From Caballeronia humi (GTDB taxonomy: Bacteria; Pseudomonadota; Gammaproteobacteria; Burkholderiales; Burkholderiaceae): DNA of 64,000 nt. Both the position numbers and the translations under genes were made by a program. The notes below the pieces were generated by a model, which did not search any database, had not been told where the DNA came from, and saw nothing but the letters and a program-made list of their open reading frames with translations. Where the stretch lies: positions 1-64,000 of the forward strand of contig NZ_FCNW02000003.1 of assembly GCF_001544475.1 (NCBI RefSeq). Reading direction: 5' to 3'. Positions 8,365 to 17,922 of the stretch are shown one piece after another (the stretch's first letter is position 1; each line of letters starts with the position of its first letter).

Positions 8365-8751
8365 ATGAATATTGGTGAAGCAGCCCGCGCCTCGGGCGTG
8401 ACGGCGAAGATGATCAGGTACTACGAGAGCGTCGGTTTACTGGCGCCGGTCGGGCGGACGGCGTCGGGGTATCGCGTATACAACGAGCAGGAGGTCCACG
8501 CGCTGCGTTTCGTGCGGCAGGCTCGTCGTCTGGGCTTTCTCGTCGAAGATATTCGCAAGCTGCTAGCGCTCTGGCAGGACCGTTCGCGGGCGAGTGCCGA
8601 GGTGAAGTCGATCGCATTGGAGCATGTCGCGGAGCTGGATCGGCGAATCGCGGAACTCACTGAAATGCGCGACACGCTATCTCATCTGGCGCAACACTGT
8701 CACGGTGATGCGCGTCCGGATTGTCCGATATTGGAACGGCTCGCGCAGTAA
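8365..8751 (+). CDS. cueR: Cu(I)-responsive transcriptional regulator CueR
   Basis: A MerR-family activator of 128 residues. The N-terminal winged helix starts [20 protein letters not shown] and is followed by the long dimerisation helix. The C-terminal metal loop C-H-G-D-A-R-P-D-C shows the C-x7-C spacing of the CueR Cu(I) site. It senses cytoplasmic Cu(I) and activates the divergent copZ promoter. The ATG at 8365 follows GGAGTCGGCG. A longer frame from 8287 would read through the operator and is not used. Confidence 0.92.
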   Translation: MNIGEAARASGVTAKMIRYYESVGLLAPVGRTASGYRVYNEQEVHALRFVRQARRLGFLVEDIRKLLALWQDRSRASAEVKSIALEHVAELDRRIAELTEMRDTLSHLAQHCHGDARPDCPILERLAQ

Positions 8752-8913
8752 GAGCAAAAGAGCACCAAATTAGTGCTTTCGATGAATGCATCGAGGATTT
8801 CGAGCAAAAATCTTAGTTAAAACAGTCGCTTGTATCGCGTCAGTGCATGCACCATTCCGAAACGGAATGCACAGTATTCAAGCATTTCACTAACACATGA
8901 AGACTTCCTTCGC

Positions 8914-8919
8914 TATAAT
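8914..8919 (+). promoter_or_regulatory. Candidate -10 box for the DUF3563 gene
   Basis: A perfect TATAAT lies 75 bases before the start codon at 8994, in an AT-richer stretch after cueR. No convincing -35 box is seen at 17 bases. Confidence 0.5.
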
Positions 8920-8993
8920 TCGGGTTAACCCTTTTGAGGGAAATCCCTGACCCGAACTGCCGGGGATTCAACCGTAATCCTTGGAGAAACACC

Positions 8994-9140
8994 ATGTTTG
9001 CTTTCTTGCTCGAAAAACTCAGCATTTGGTTTGAAACCGCTGAACGCCGCCGCCGCGAAGAATATCTGGCGCAATCGTCGGATATCGTTCAGCTTGAAAA
9101 GCGTATCCGTTCGCTCGAGACCAACGGCTACATGCTGTAA
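8994..9140 (+). CDS. DUF3563 family small protein
   Basis: A 48-residue protein of the DUF3563 family, common in Burkholderiaceae and of unknown function. The N-terminus MFAFLLEKLSIWFE looks amphipathic. A charged helical stretch (ERRRREEYLAQSSDIVQLEKRI) follows, typical of the family. The ATG at 8994 is preceded by TTGGAG at good spacing. An earlier ATG in the same frame (8934) has no such site. It is monocistronic, between its own -10 box and a terminator. Confidence 0.85.
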   Translation: MFAFLLEKLSIWFETAERRRREEYLAQSSDIVQLEKRIRSLETNGYML

Positions 9141-9171
9141 GTCCCCGACGCCGAACGCTGGCTGAGTCGTG

Positions 9172-9197
9172 AAAGCCCCGCATTGCGGGGCTTTGTC
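9172..9197 (+). terminator. Rho-independent terminator after the DUF3563 gene
   Basis: The stem AAAGCCCCGCA/TGCGGGGCTTT has a very short loop and is followed by a weak T stretch. It lies 31 bases after the stop and could also serve the convergent DUF305 gene. Confidence 0.75.
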
Positions 9198-9234
9198 GTT
9201 TCTGGGCGTCGACTTCAGTGAGGTCGCTTGTCGT

Positions 9235-9627
9235 TTACTTGGCCTGCGGGTGCGCGGCAAGCCACTGTTTCATGAACGCGATTTCCCTATCCTGTGCAGC
9301 GATGATGTCTTTCGCGAGCTTGCGCAGTTTCGCGTCCTTGCCGTACTTCAGTTCGACCTTGGCCATTTCAACCGCGCCCTCGTGGTGCGGGATCATGTGT
9401 GCAACGAAATCGCGATCTGGGTCGCCGCTGTACTGGACGCTCGACATGCCGGCCATCATCGACTTGTCCGCGGCGCGGTAGGCGGCGGTCGCGGGCGACT
9501 CGCCAGCGGGCGCGGCCATGCCGGGCATCGCATCGTGGGAAGGCGCGGTGGTTTGTGCGAACGCATGCGGGGCGAAAGTGGCGCAGGCGAAGGCCAGCGC
9601 CGCCAGCCGTTTTAGTTGTGATTTCAT
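9235..9627 (-). CDS. DUF305 family periplasmic protein (CopM-like)
   Basis: A 130-residue protein with a Sec signal peptide (basic KSQLKR, a hydrophobic core, and cleavage after A-H-A-F-A near residue 24). The mature part has the DUF305 signature D-F-V-A-H-M-I-P-H-H-E-G-A-V-E-M-A near residues 78-94. DUF305 proteins such as CopM bind copper in the periplasm and often lie near copper genes. Here copZ/cueR are about 1 kb away. The Met/His-rich start of the mature region (H-D-A-M-P-G-M) also suits metal binding. The start at 9627 has a strong AAGGAGAAGCG site; the longer frame upstream is unlikely. Confidence 0.87.
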   Translation of the reverse strand: MKSQLKRLAALAFACATFAPHAFAQTTAPSHDAMPGMAAPAGESPATAAYRAADKSMMAGMSSVQYSGDPDRDFVAHMIPHHEGAVEMAKVELKYGKDAKLRKLAKDIIAAQDREIAFMKQWLAAHPQAK

Positions 9628-9718
9628 CGCTTCTCCTTGAGAGTCGGGACGGCTAGCGTAAAGCTTGCCACCACGGTAAGGTAAAGTGTTTTCGTCCAAA
9701 GAATCGATGGCGCGCGAT

Positions 9719-10102
9719 ATGAACTGCAGACTTGCCGGAAAATGGCCCGGGCGGTGCATCGTGATAGGCGCGGCCGTTGCCGCAACGTTCGTCTGCGCGG
9801 GTCAGGCGCTCGCGAAGCCGGGCGGCGAACCGCTCGTACTCGATACCCAGACGGGCATTCACAGCGGCGTCCCCGGCACCGTGTTGCAGAGCGGCTCGTT
9901 GGGCGGCCCGGGCATGGTCCACGCCCAGCCGATGGCGACGCTGCCCGAATTGCCCCAGCAGGAACAGATGCCTATTATGGTCAGCCCGTACGTTCAGTAC
10001 GGGGGACAGACGTCGGGTCAGTCAACTCAACCGTATCAGCCTCAGGGCTATGGCTACGGCCAACCCGGATACAACCGCTCGTCTCGCCCGCCGTCCCGCT
10101 GA
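9719..10102 (+). CDS. Hypothetical secreted protein
   Basis: A 127-residue protein of unknown function. An N-terminal signal peptide is likely, with a hydrophobic core I-V-I-G-A-A-V-A-A-T-F-V and cleavage after G-Q-A-L-A. The middle part carries DTQTGIHSGVPGTVLQSG, which I believe recurs in Burkholderia hypothetical proteins. The C-terminal 30 residues are rich in Q, G, Y, P and S and look disordered. In-frame alternative starts lie at 9686 and 9707; none has a clear ribosome binding site. It is divergent from the DUF305 gene and convergent with rlmJ. Confidence 0.6.
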   Translation: MNCRLAGKWPGRCIVIGAAVAATFVCAGQALAKPGGEPLVLDTQTGIHSGVPGTVLQSGSLGGPGMVHAQPMATLPELPQQEQMPIMVSPYVQYGGQTSGQSTQPYQPQGYGYGQPGYNRSSRPPSR

Positions 10103-10107
10103 CCGCC

Positions 10108-10953
10108 TCAGTCCCCGCGATGTTCCAGCTTGAAAGCCGCCTTGGCATCCTGTCCGAGCGTCTCGACCAGATACGGCATCGCTTGTTTCAGCGCGCCGGC
10201 GAGCGTGTACGGCGGGTTGTAGATGAACATGCCGCTGCCGAAGAGACCGAAGCCATCGGTCGGATGAGTGCTCACCGTCAAATTCACATGCAGCCAGTTC
10301 TTCTGCTGAAGACGCTTCAACTGATCCGGAAAACGCTGTGACTCCAGCCGCGTGACCTGCGGATACCAGACCGCATAAGTGCCGGTCGCAAATCGCTTCA
10401 GACTCTCTTCGATGCAGTTCAGCGTGCGCGCGTAGTCGCGCTTGTCCTCGTAGGACGGGTCCACCAGCACGAGCGCGCGGCGCGGCGGCGGCGGAAGCAG
10501 CGCCTTGATGCCGTCGAATCCGTCGCCTTCGTAGATCATCGCGCGGCGCCCGGCGTCGCGGAAATTGTGGCGCAGCACGTCTATCTCGGTCGTGTGCAGT
10601 TCGAAAAGGCGCGTGCGGTCCTGCTCGCGCATCAGCCGCCACGCCAGATACGGCGATCCCGGGTAGAAGCGCAGCGTGCCGTCCGGATTCAGGGCACGGA
10701 CTTCATCGACGTAGTCCGACAGCATCGGCGGGAGATCTGTACGCTCCCAAAGCCGTGCGATGCCGCTTTCGAACTCGGCCGTTTTCGTCGCGTAGCCCTC
10801 GGTCAGCGAATACACGCCGGCGCCGGCGTGGGTGTCAATGTACCAGTACGACTTGTCCTTCTGGCCGAGATGGCGCAGCAACTGGACGACGACCGCGTGT
10901 TTCAGCACGTCGGCGTGATTGCCTGCATGGAAGGCGTGGCGATAGCTGAGCAT
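10108..10953 (-). CDS. rlmJ: 23S rRNA (adenine(2030)-N6)-methyltransferase RlmJ
   Basis: RlmJ methylates A2030 of 23S rRNA using S-adenosylmethionine. The 281-residue protein begins MLSYRHAFHAGNHADVLKH, the family signature. D-T-H-A-G-A-G near residue 44 is the SAM-binding motif, and the catalytic block D-P-S-Y-E lies near residue 166. The frame is open upstream to 11199, but only the ATG at 10953 gives the family N-terminus. A solitary housekeeping gene. Confidence 0.93.
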   Translation of the reverse strand: MLSYRHAFHAGNHADVLKHAVVVQLLRHLGQKDKSYWYIDTHAGAGVYSLTEGYATKTAEFESGIARLWERTDLPPMLSDYVDEVRALNPDGTLRFYPGSPYLAWRLMREQDRTRLFELHTTEIDVLRHNFRDAGRRAMIYEGDGFDGIKALLPPPPRRALVLVDPSYEDKRDYARTLNCIEESLKRFATGTYAVWYPQVTRLESQRFPDQLKRLQQKNWLHVNLTVSTHPTDGFGLFGSGMFIYNPPYTLAGALKQAMPYLVETLGQDAKAAFKLEHRGD

Positions 10954-11240
10954 GACGTGTGAGCCGTTGAAGGCAAAAGGGGAGCCAAGCGCGGCATTGT
11001 AGCGGAGACACGTCGCCAGTCTCCCGGCGCGCGGCTGCGGCAAGCCATGACGATAGCTGCGGTGCGTCATGGGCTTCATGCACAATAGTCGCATCGAACG
11101 TCGCGGGATAGTCGGCCGAATGGCATAGGCACAAGGCAATTCGCCTAGCCCGTTCGACCAGCTTGTTGAACCCCCGCGCCGCATGTTGTCATTCGTCATC
11201 TATTCGTCACCTGTCGTTACCCACGAGGAAGGAGGTTCGC

Positions 11241-12035
11241 ATGGCACTGAACACGAAGCTGGACGGGAAGGTTGCAGTCGTCACGGGCGCGGCGAGCGGC
11301 ATCGGCCGGGCGATCGCGCTCGCGTACGCCGAGGCGGGCGCGGCCGTCGCCATCGCGGACCTGAACCAGGCCGGCGCCGATGCCGTCGCCGAAGAGATTC
11401 GCGGCAAGGGCGGTAGGGCGATCGGCGTCGCGATGGACGTGACGAGCGAAGAGGCGGTCAACGAAGGCATCGACCGGGTGGCGACGGAACTCGGATCGGT
11501 CGATATCCTCGTGTCGAACGCGGGCATCCAGATCGTCAATCCGATCGAGAACTACGCCTATTCCGACTGGAAGAAGATGCAGGCGATTCACGTCGACGGC
11601 GCGTTTCTCACGACCAAGGCGGCGCTCAAGCACATGTACAAGGACGATCGCGGCGGTGTCGTGATCTATATGGGATCGGTGCATTCGCACGAGGCGTCGC
11701 CGCTCAAGTCGGCCTACGTGACGGCCAAGCATGGGTTGCTCGGGCTCGCGCGCGTGCTTGCGAAGGAGGGCGCGAAACACAACGTGCGCTCGCATGTGGT
11801 GTGTCCGGGTTTCGTGCGCACGCCGCTCGTCGACAAGCAGATTCCGGAGCAGGCGAAGGAACTCGGCATCAGCGAGGAGGAGGTCGTGAAACGCGTGATG
11901 CTCGGCGGCACGGTGGACGGCGTGTTCACGACCGTCGAGGACGTCGCACAGACCGTGCTCTTCCTCACGGCATTCCCGACGGCGGCGCTGACCGGACAGT
12001 CGTTCGTCGTGAGTCACGGCTGGTATATGCAGTGA
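11241..12035 (+). CDS. bdhA: 3-hydroxybutyrate dehydrogenase
   Basis: A classical SDR of 264 residues that interconverts 3-hydroxybutyrate and acetoacetate with NAD. The N-terminal motif [12 protein letters not shown], the N-A-G motif, and the catalytic Ser and Y159-x-x-x-K163 (AYVTAK) are all present. The C-terminus [13 protein letters not shown] matches the D-3-hydroxybutyrate dehydrogenases of Burkholderia. The ATG follows AAGGAGG at ideal spacing. The patatin gene follows after 16 bases, so the two probably form an operon that may work in polyhydroxybutyrate turnover or ketone-body use. Confidence 0.9.
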   Translation: MALNTKLDGKVAVVTGAASGIGRAIALAYAEAGAAVAIADLNQAGADAVAEEIRGKGGRAIGVAMDVTSEEAVNEGIDRVATELGSVDILVSNAGIQIVNPIENYAYSDWKKMQAIHVDGAFLTTKAALKHMYKDDRGGVVIYMGSVHSHEASPLKSAYVTAKHGLLGLARVLAKEGAKHNVRSHVVCPGFVRTPLVDKQIPEQAKELGISEEEVVKRVMLGGTVDGVFTTVEDVAQTVLFLTAFPTAALTGQSFVVSHGWYMQ

Positions 12036-12051
12036 TCGGGCGGAGTACGGA

Positions 12052-13287
12052 ATGTCAGTGAACGAAGGGAAGAAGAAGCCGCGGCGGGCGGCCGTCGAAG
12101 ATGCCGCGCCAGCGCAGCCGCCCGGCAGCCGCATCGAGCTCCCGCCCTACGAAACCATCGCGCTGATGTTGCAGGGCGGCGGGGCGCTCGGCGCGTATCA
12201 GGCGGGTGTCTTTCAGGGCCTCGACGAAGCCGGCATCACGCCGAACTGGCTCGCGGGCATCTCGATTGGCGCGCTCAATACGGCGATCATCGCGGGCAAT
12301 GCGCCCAAGGATCGCGTGTCGAGGCTGCTCGAATTCTGGGAGACCATTTGCCAGCCGGCGTTTGGAATTCCGCTCGCCGGTTTCGTCGAACGGGCGCTCT
12401 TCAATTCCGCCGACGAGATCCGCAAGGCGTTCACGGCGATGCAGGCGGCCGGTGCACTGGTCGAAGGGCAGAAGGGCTTTTTCGTGCCGCGCTTTCCGCC
12501 TCCGTCGCCGCTTGCGGCCGGCCTACCGCAGGCGGCAAGCTACTACGACACCGCGCCGCTCAAGGCCACGCTCGAGCGCCTGTGCGACTTCGACCGGATC
12601 AATTCGGGCGAGATGCGGGTGTCGGTGGGCGCGGTAAATGTCGCGACTGGCAATTTCGCCTATTTCGACAACACGCACATCACGCTGCGCGCCGAGCATT
12701 TCATGGCGTCCGGAGCGTTACCGCCGGGTTTCGCGGCGGTGGAAATCGACGGCGAGTATTTCTGGGATGGCGGCCTGATGTCGAACACGCCGCTCTACGA
12801 GGTCGCGATGGCGAGTCCGCGCCGCGACACGCTCGCGTTCCAGGTCGATTTGTGGAGCGCGCGCGGCCCGGTGCCGGACAGCATCGTCGACGTGATGGGG
12901 CGCGTGAAGGACGTCCAGTTTTCGAGCAGGACGCGCATGGTCACCGACATGATGCAGCGCTCGCAGCGCTATCGGAACGTGCTGCGGCATGTGCTGGAGC
13001 AGGTGCCGGAAGCCGTCCGCGAGACCGATCAGTGGTGCAAGCTCGCCGCGGAACTGGCGTGTTCGAAGCGTTACAACGTGATTCACCTCATTTACAGGCA
13101 CAAGGAATATGAGGGGCATTACAAGGACTATCAGTTCGGCCTCTCGACGATGCGCGAGCACTGGGAAAGCGGGCTTGTCGATATTCGCGGTTCGCTCGCG
13201 CATCGTGACTGGCTCGAGATGCCGAACGGCGAAGCGCGCTTCGTGACGCACGACATCCATCGCGACGGGCGCAAGGACGCGGGATAG
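12052..13287 (+). CDS. Patatin-like phospholipase family protein (DUF3734 type)
   Basis: A 411-residue patatin-domain hydrolase. The oxyanion motif G-G-G-A-L-G-A-Y-Q-A-G lies near residues 43-53. The nucleophile elbow G-I-S-I-G places Ser71, and D-G-G puts the catalytic Asp at 239. The C-terminal 130 residues match the DUF3734 extension found with these patatins. Likely a cytoplasmic lipid acyl hydrolase; in Burkholderiaceae it is typically next to 3-hydroxybutyrate dehydrogenase, as here. The true substrate is unknown. Confidence 0.88.
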   Translation: MSVNEGKKKPRRAAVEDAAPAQPPGSRIELPPYETIALMLQGGGALGAYQAGVFQGLDEAGITPNWLAGISIGALNTAIIAGNAPKDRVSRLLEFWETICQPAFGIPLAGFVERALFNSADEIRKAFTAMQAAGALVEGQKGFFVPRFPPPSPLAAGLPQAASYYDTAPLKATLERLCDFDRINSGEMRVSVGAVNVATGNFAYFDNTHITLRAEHFMASGALPPGFAAVEIDGEYFWDGGLMSNTPLYEVAMASPRRDTLAFQVDLWSARGPVPDSIVDVMGRVKDVQFSSRTRMVTDMMQRSQRYRNVLRHVLEQVPEAVRETDQWCKLAAELACSKRYNVIHLIYRHKEYEGHYKDYQFGLSTMREHWESGLVDIRGSLAHRDWLEMPNGEARFVTHDIHRDGRKDAG

Positions 13288-13291
13288 GGCG

Positions 13292-13323
13292 AAAAAAATG
13301 GCGCCCTTCTCAGCAGGGCGCCA
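13292..13323 (-). terminator. Terminator of tyrB, possibly bidirectional
   Basis: The inverted repeat TGGCGCCCT...AGGGCGCCA has seven A bases on its left side, which read as a T run on the minus strand. It lies 25 bases after the tyrB stop, and also directly after the patatin gene on the plus strand. Confidence 0.8.
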
Positions 13324-13347
13324 TGTCCAGTACAGCTTCGTACGGGT

Positions 13348-14547
13348 TTACTTCAGCACGTGCGCGACGGCGTTCGCCACGACGTCGAGGTTGCGCGTGT
13401 TCAGCGCAGCCACGCAGATGCGGCCAGTGCTCACCGCATAGATGCCGAACTCTTCGCGCAGGCGATCGACCTGCGGCGCCGTGAGGCCCGAGTACGAGAA
13501 CATGCCGCGCTGACGGCCCACGAAGCTGAAATCGCGATCGACGCCGCTCGCCTTCAGGCGCTCGACGAGGCCGTTGCGCATCGCGCGGATGCGGTCGCGC
13601 ATTTCGCCGAGTTCCTGTTCCCACGTCGCGCGCAGGTCCGGCGAAGCCAAAACGGCCGCGACGACGGAGCCGCCGTGCGTCGGCGGGTTCGAGTAATTCG
13701 TGCGGATCACGCGCTTCAGTTGCGACAGAACGCGCGCGGATTCTTCCTTGCCCGTCGTGATGATCGACAGAGCGCCGACGCGCTCGCCATACAGCGAGAA
13801 CGACTTCGAGAAGGACGACGACACGAACACGTTCAGATCTGCGTTCGCGAACAGGCGCACCGCGGCTGCATCCGCTTCGATACCATCGCCGAAGCCTTGA
13901 TACGCGATATCGAGGAACGGCACGAGGCCGCGCGCCTTGACGACATCGACCACCTGGTGCCACTGCGCGTCCGTCAGGTCGACGCCGGTCGGGTTGTGGC
14001 AGCACGCGTGCAGCACGACGACCGTACCGGCCGCGTAGGCGTCGAGCGCCGCGAGCATGCCTTCGAAGTTCACGCCGTGGCTGGCTGCGTCGTAGTACGG
14101 GTAGTTCACGACCTCGAAGCCCGCGCTTTCGAACAGCGCGCGGTGGTTTTCCCAGCTCGGATCGCTGATCGCGACCTTCGCGCCAGGATTCACGCGCTTC
14201 AGGAAATCCGCGCCGATCTTGAGCGCGCCCGTGCCGCCGAGCGCTTGCGCCGTGACTGCGTGGCCGGCCGCGATCAGCGGTGAATCGTTGCCGAGCAACA
14301 GTTTCTGGACGGCGGCGTCATAGGCGGCGATGCCTTCGATCGGCAGGTAGCCGCGCGGCAAAGCGGCGTCGACGCGGGCTTTTTCCGCCTCGCGAACGGC
14401 GCGCAGGAGCGGAATCTTGCCTTCTTCGTTCGTGTACACGCCGACGCCCAGGTTGACCTTGGTCGTGCGCGTGTCGGCGTTGAAGGCTTCGTTGAGGCCC
14501 AGAATCGGGTCGCGGGGAGCGAGTTCGACGGCAGAGAAAAGAGACAT
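13348..14547 (-). CDS. tyrB: Aromatic amino acid / aspartate aminotransferase
   Basis: A class I PLP-dependent aminotransferase of 399 residues (family I-alpha, AspC/TyrB). It starts MSLFSAVELAPRDPILGLNEAF, a strongly conserved N-terminus. HNPTGVDLT near residue 190 and S-S-S-F-S-K-S-F, which holds the PLP lysine near residue 250, are present. It transfers amino groups between aromatic amino acids or aspartate and 2-oxoglutarate. AspC and TyrB activity cannot be separated by eye; the Burkholderia orthologue beside uvrB is usually called an aromatic aminotransferase. The frame is open upstream, but the ATG at 14547 gives the family start. Divergent from uvrB. Confidence 0.9.
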   Translation of the reverse strand: MSLFSAVELAPRDPILGLNEAFNADTRTTKVNLGVGVYTNEEGKIPLLRAVREAEKARVDAALPRGYLPIEGIAAYDAAVQKLLLGNDSPLIAAGHAVTAQALGGTGALKIGADFLKRVNPGAKVAISDPSWENHRALFESAGFEVVNYPYYDAASHGVNFEGMLAALDAYAAGTVVVLHACCHNPTGVDLTDAQWHQVVDVVKARGLVPFLDIAYQGFGDGIEADAAAVRLFANADLNVFVSSSFSKSFSLYGERVGALSIITTGKEESARVLSQLKRVIRTNYSNPPTHGGSVVAAVLASPDLRATWEQELGEMRDRIRAMRNGLVERLKASGVDRDFSFVGRQRGMFSYSGLTAPQVDRLREEFGIYAVSTGRICVAALNTRNLDVVANAVAHVLK

Positions 14548-14934
14548 GATTTTTCGGCAGTAGTGGAAAGACGTGCGGCAAGGACCAGCGAGGAGGGCGA
14601 GGCGACTGGGGGCAATTCGAACCACGTCGCAGCCCGGAAGAAGCTGAAAACGAGCACTGGATAAGCTCAATTTGCCATTGTAACGAATCGCCCCGTGCTT
14701 TTTCGCGGACGTCTGGCCGGTTTTTTGCGTTTTTTGGGCTCGATTTCCGTCAAAACGCCGGTTAAATACGGGATCGCGGCACTTGCCATATCGTCGATCG
14801 CCCGCATCTCGAAATATCAGGCGTGCGTTTCAGGCTGGGCGCGCGTCCCTTCCGCAACTCCGAACCGCCGATCACGTGCCCCGGCGCGAACCGCTAGAAT
14901 GAGCGTTTGCTCTCGGCTAAGGCTACGTTTCCTC
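14548..14934. other. Divergent intergenic region tyrB-uvrB
   Basis: These 387 bases hold the two divergent promoters. A possible -10 box for uvrB, TAGAAT, is at 14895-14900. No CTGT-N8-ACAG LexA box was found here, unlike the imuA promoter, so SOS control of uvrB is not supported by what I can see. No convincing gene is present; the frame running in from 14695 is a fortuitous upstream extension of uvrB. Confidence 0.5.
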
Positions 14935-17025
14935 ATGTCCGATACCCTCATCGAAGCGCCCGAAGCCCTCGACGAATCGAAGTTCATCAGTTTCGATGGC
15001 TCCCCGTTTCAGCTCTACCAGCCGTACGCGCCCGCCGGCGACCAGCCCGAGGCGATCAACACGCTCGTCGAAGGCATCGAGGACGGGCTCTCGTTCCAGA
15101 CGCTGCTCGGCGTGACCGGCTCCGGCAAAACCTTCACGATGGCGAACGTCATCGCGCGCATGGGCCGGCCGGCCATCGTGTTCGCGCCGAACAAGACGCT
15201 CGCGGCCCAGCTCTACGCCGAATTCCGCGAGTTTTTCCCGCGCAATGCCGTCGAGTATTTTGTCTCGTACTACGACTATTACCAGCCGGAAGCCTACGTT
15301 CCGCAGCGCGACCTGTTCATCGAAAAGGACTCGTCGATCAACGAGCACATCGAGCAGATGCGCCTCTCCGCCACCAAAAGCCTGCTGGAACGGCGCGACG
15401 TGGTGATCGTCGCGACCGTGTCGGCGATCTACGGTATTGGGAATCCGTCCGAATATCACAAGATGATTCTGACGCTGCGCACCGGCGACAAGCTCGGCCA
15501 GCGCGACATCATCGCGCGCCTGATCGCGATGCAGTACAACCGTAACGAAGCCGATTTCCAGCGCGGCTCGTTTCGCGTGCGCGGCGACACGATCGATATT
15601 TTCCCGGCGGAACACGCCGAAATGGCCGTGCGCGTGGAGCTGTTCGACGACGAAATCGAGTCGATGCAGCTCTTCGATCCGCTCACCGGGCGCGTGAAGC
15701 ACAAGATTCCTCGCTTCACCGTCTATCCGTCGTCGCATTACGTGACGCCGCGCGACACCGTGATGCGCGCGATCGAAACGATCAAGTCCGAATTGCGCGA
15801 ACGGCTCGAGTTTTTCCACAAGGACGGCAAGCTGGTCGAGGCGCAGCGGCTCGAACAGCGCACGCGTTTCGATCTCGAGATGTTGCAGGAACTGGGGTTC
15901 TGCAAGGGCATCGAGAACTATTCGCGGCACTTTTCCGGCGCGGCGCCGGGCGAACCGCCGCCGACGCTCGTCGATTACCTGCCGCCCGATGCGCTGATGC
16001 TGCTCGACGAGTCGCACGTGCTGATCGGCCAGTTGAACGGCATGTACAACGGCGACCGGGCGCGCAAGGAGAATCTCGTCGATTACGGGTTCCGGATGCC
16101 GTCCGCGCTCGATAACCGTCCGCTCAAGTTCAACGAGTTCGAGCGCAAGATGCGCCAGGCGATTTTCGTGTCCGCGACGCCGGCCGATTACGAAAAGCGC
16201 ACGTCGGGTCAGGTTGCCGAGCAGCTCGTGCGGCCCACCGGTCTCGTCGACCCGGGAATCGAGGTGCGCCCGGCGCGCTCGCAGGTCGATGACGTGCTCT
16301 CCGAAATCAACACGCGCGTAAACGCCGGCGATCGCGTGCTGGTCACGGTGCTGACCAAGCGCATGGCCGAGCAACTGACCGAATTCCTCGCCGATCACGG
16401 CGTAAAGGTGCGCTATCTGCACAGCGACATCGATACGGTGGAACGCGTCGAGATCATCCGCGACTTGCGGCTCGGCACCTTCGACGTGCTGGTCGGCATC
16501 AACTTGCTGCGTGAAGGGCTGGATATTCCGGAGGTGTCGCTCGTCGCGATCCTCGACGCCGACAAGGAAGGTTTCCTGCGCGCCGAGCGCTCGCTGATCC
16601 AGACGATCGGCCGGGCTGCGCGCAACGTGAACGGCAAGGCGATCCTCTACGCCGACAACATGACCGATTCGATGAAGCGCGCGATCGACGAGACGGAGCG
16701 GCGGCGCGCCAAGCAGATCGCGCACAACGAAAAGATGGGCATCACGCCGCGCGGGGTGACGAAGCGCATCAAGGACATCATCGACGGCGTCTACAACGTC
16801 GACGATGCCCGCGCCGAACTGAAGGAAGCGCAGACGCGCGCAAAATTCGAGGACATGTCCGAGAAGCAGCTCGCGAAGGAGCTCAAGCGGCTGGAAAAGC
16901 AAATGATGGATCACGCCAAGAATCTCGAATTCGAAAAGGCGGCCCAGACGCGCGACCAGTTGTCGCTGTTACGGCAGCGTGTGTTCGGTGCGAACGTCGG
17001 CGATCATCTGACCGGCATCGACTAA
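14935..17025 (+). CDS. uvrB: Excinuclease ABC subunit B
   Basis: UvrB is the damage-verifying helicase-like subunit of UvrABC nucleotide excision repair. It has 696 residues, the normal length. Walker A GVTGSGKT is at about 59-66. The beta-hairpin region [12 protein letters not shown] that clamps DNA follows, and D-E-S-H (DEAD-like) lies near residue 355. The helicase motif Q-T-I-G-R-A-A-R-N is near 560. The C-terminal UVR domain (residues about 650-685) binds UvrC. The ATG at 14935 gives the family N-terminus. The gene stands alone with its own terminator. Confidence 0.97.
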   Translation: MSDTLIEAPEALDESKFISFDGSPFQLYQPYAPAGDQPEAINTLVEGIEDGLSFQTLLGVTGSGKTFTMANVIARMGRPAIVFAPNKTLAAQLYAEFREFFPRNAVEYFVSYYDYYQPEAYVPQRDLFIEKDSSINEHIEQMRLSATKSLLERRDVVIVATVSAIYGIGNPSEYHKMILTLRTGDKLGQRDIIARLIAMQYNRNEADFQRGSFRVRGDTIDIFPAEHAEMAVRVELFDDEIESMQLFDPLTGRVKHKIPRFTVYPSSHYVTPRDTVMRAIETIKSELRERLEFFHKDGKLVEAQRLEQRTRFDLEMLQELGFCKGIENYSRHFSGAAPGEPPPTLVDYLPPDALMLLDESHVLIGQLNGMYNGDRARKENLVDYGFRMPSALDNRPLKFNEFERKMRQAIFVSATPADYEKRTSGQVAEQLVRPTGLVDPGIEVRPARSQVDDVLSEINTRVNAGDRVLVTVLTKRMAEQLTEFLADHGVKVRYLHSDIDTVERVEIIRDLRLGTFDVLVGINLLREGLDIPEVSLVAILDADKEGFLRAERSLIQTIGRAARNVNGKAILYADNMTDSMKRAIDETERRRAKQIAHNEKMGITPRGVTKRIKDIIDGVYNVDDARAELKEAQTRAKFEDMSEKQLAKELKRLEKQMMDHAKNLEFEKAAQTRDQLSLLRQRVFGANVGDHLTGID

Positions 17026-17040
17026 GCGTCGGCCCCAAGC

Positions 17041-17080
17041 AAAAGCGCGTCGATTCATACGAATCGACGCGCTTTTTTTT
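17041..17080 (+). terminator. Rho-independent terminator of uvrB
   Basis: A perfect 16-bp stem (AAAAGCGCGTCGATTC / GAATCGACGCGCTTTT) with loop ATAC and an eight-T tail, 15 bases after the uvrB stop. Confidence 0.95.
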
Positions 17081-17182
17081 GTGCATGGCGCATTGGCGGA
17101 ATCGGCCGGAAACCCCTGTCGTGACAAGGCTGTAAGCCTGACCAAATTGTTATGCCGAACGAACAGTGCTAAACTCGATAAA

Positions 17183-17225
17183 TATTGAGAATGGTTCGTA
17201 TTAACGTTCCATAAGTATTCTCAAT
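17183..17225. promoter_or_regulatory. Fur-type iron box(es) upstream of ftrA
   Basis: TATTGAGAATGGTTCGTATT resembles a Fur box, and a second arm ATTCTCAAT at 17217-17225 is the exact inverse of ATTGAGAAT at 17184-17192. The 20 bases GAGAATGGTTCGTATTAACG are nearly identical to those upstream of bfd (two differences). Repression of ftrABCD by Fur under iron-replete conditions is inferred. The element lies about 100-140 bases before the ftrA start. Confidence 0.7.
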
Positions 17226-17325
17226 GACGTCTCAGGGCGGCCGGCACCGAGGGTCGGCTACACGGATCATTTCGAGGCGGGCGCGAGAGGCGTCCCAGTC
17301 CATCGATAAAAACAAGGAGTGACTG

Positions 17326-17874
17326 ATGCTGGGTTCAACATTGATGCGCGGCACGCTCGCCGCAGTGGCGCTGGCAGCGACGACTTCGGCGATGGCAGCC
17401 GAATATCCGATCGGCAAGCAGCACATCGAAGGCGGCATGGAAACGGGCGCGGTCTACCTGCAGCCGATCACGATGGCGCCCGAAGGCATGATGCGCAAGG
17501 CATCGGAGTCGGACATCCACCTCGAAGCGGACATCCACGCAGTCAAGAACAACCCGACCGGCTTCGCGGAAGGCGACTGGATGCCGTACCTGCAAGTCAC
17601 GTATGAACTGTCGAAAGTCGGCTCGACGCAGTCGATCAAGGGCGACCTGATGCCGATGGTTGCAAGCGACGGCGCGCACTACGGCGACAACGTCAAGCTG
17701 TTTGGCCCGGGCAAGTACCACCTGAAGCTGCATATCTCGCCGCCGGCGCAGAGCGGCCACTCGGCGTTCGGCCGTCACGTCGACAAGGAAACGGGCGTGG
17801 GCCCGTGGTTCAAGCCTTTCACGATCGAATACGACTTCCCGTTCGCCGGCATCGGCAAGAAGGGTGGTTACTAA
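17326..17874 (+). CDS. ftrA: Periplasmic iron-binding protein FtrA (P19/Tp34 family)
   Basis: A 182-residue periplasmic protein with a signal peptide cleaved after A-M-A-A near residue 24. The mature domain (I-E-G-G-M-E-T-G-A-V-Y-L..., H-L-E-A-D-I-H, H-L-K-L-H-I) matches P19/Tp34 iron-transport proteins, whose His/Met residues bind copper and iron. In the FtrABCD system it takes part in capture and oxidation of ferrous iron before import by FtrC. AAGGAG lies just upstream of the ATG at 17326. First gene of ftrABCD and probably Fur-controlled. Confidence 0.92.
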   Translation: MLGSTLMRGTLAAVALAATTSAMAAEYPIGKQHIEGGMETGAVYLQPITMAPEGMMRKASESDIHLEADIHAVKNNPTGFAEGDWMPYLQVTYELSKVGSTQSIKGDLMPMVASDGAHYGDNVKLFGPGKYHLKLHISPPAQSGHSAFGRHVDKETGVGPWFKPFTIEYDFPFAGIGKKGGY

Positions 17875-17922
17875 GCACGTATGGAGGCGCGCCGCGCGTG
17901 CGCCTCATTCCAGGAAGGTCGC

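Noticed and set aside
14923..16914. 663-codon minus-strand frame opposite uvrB
   Set aside because: Antisense shadow; uvrB is certain on the other strand.
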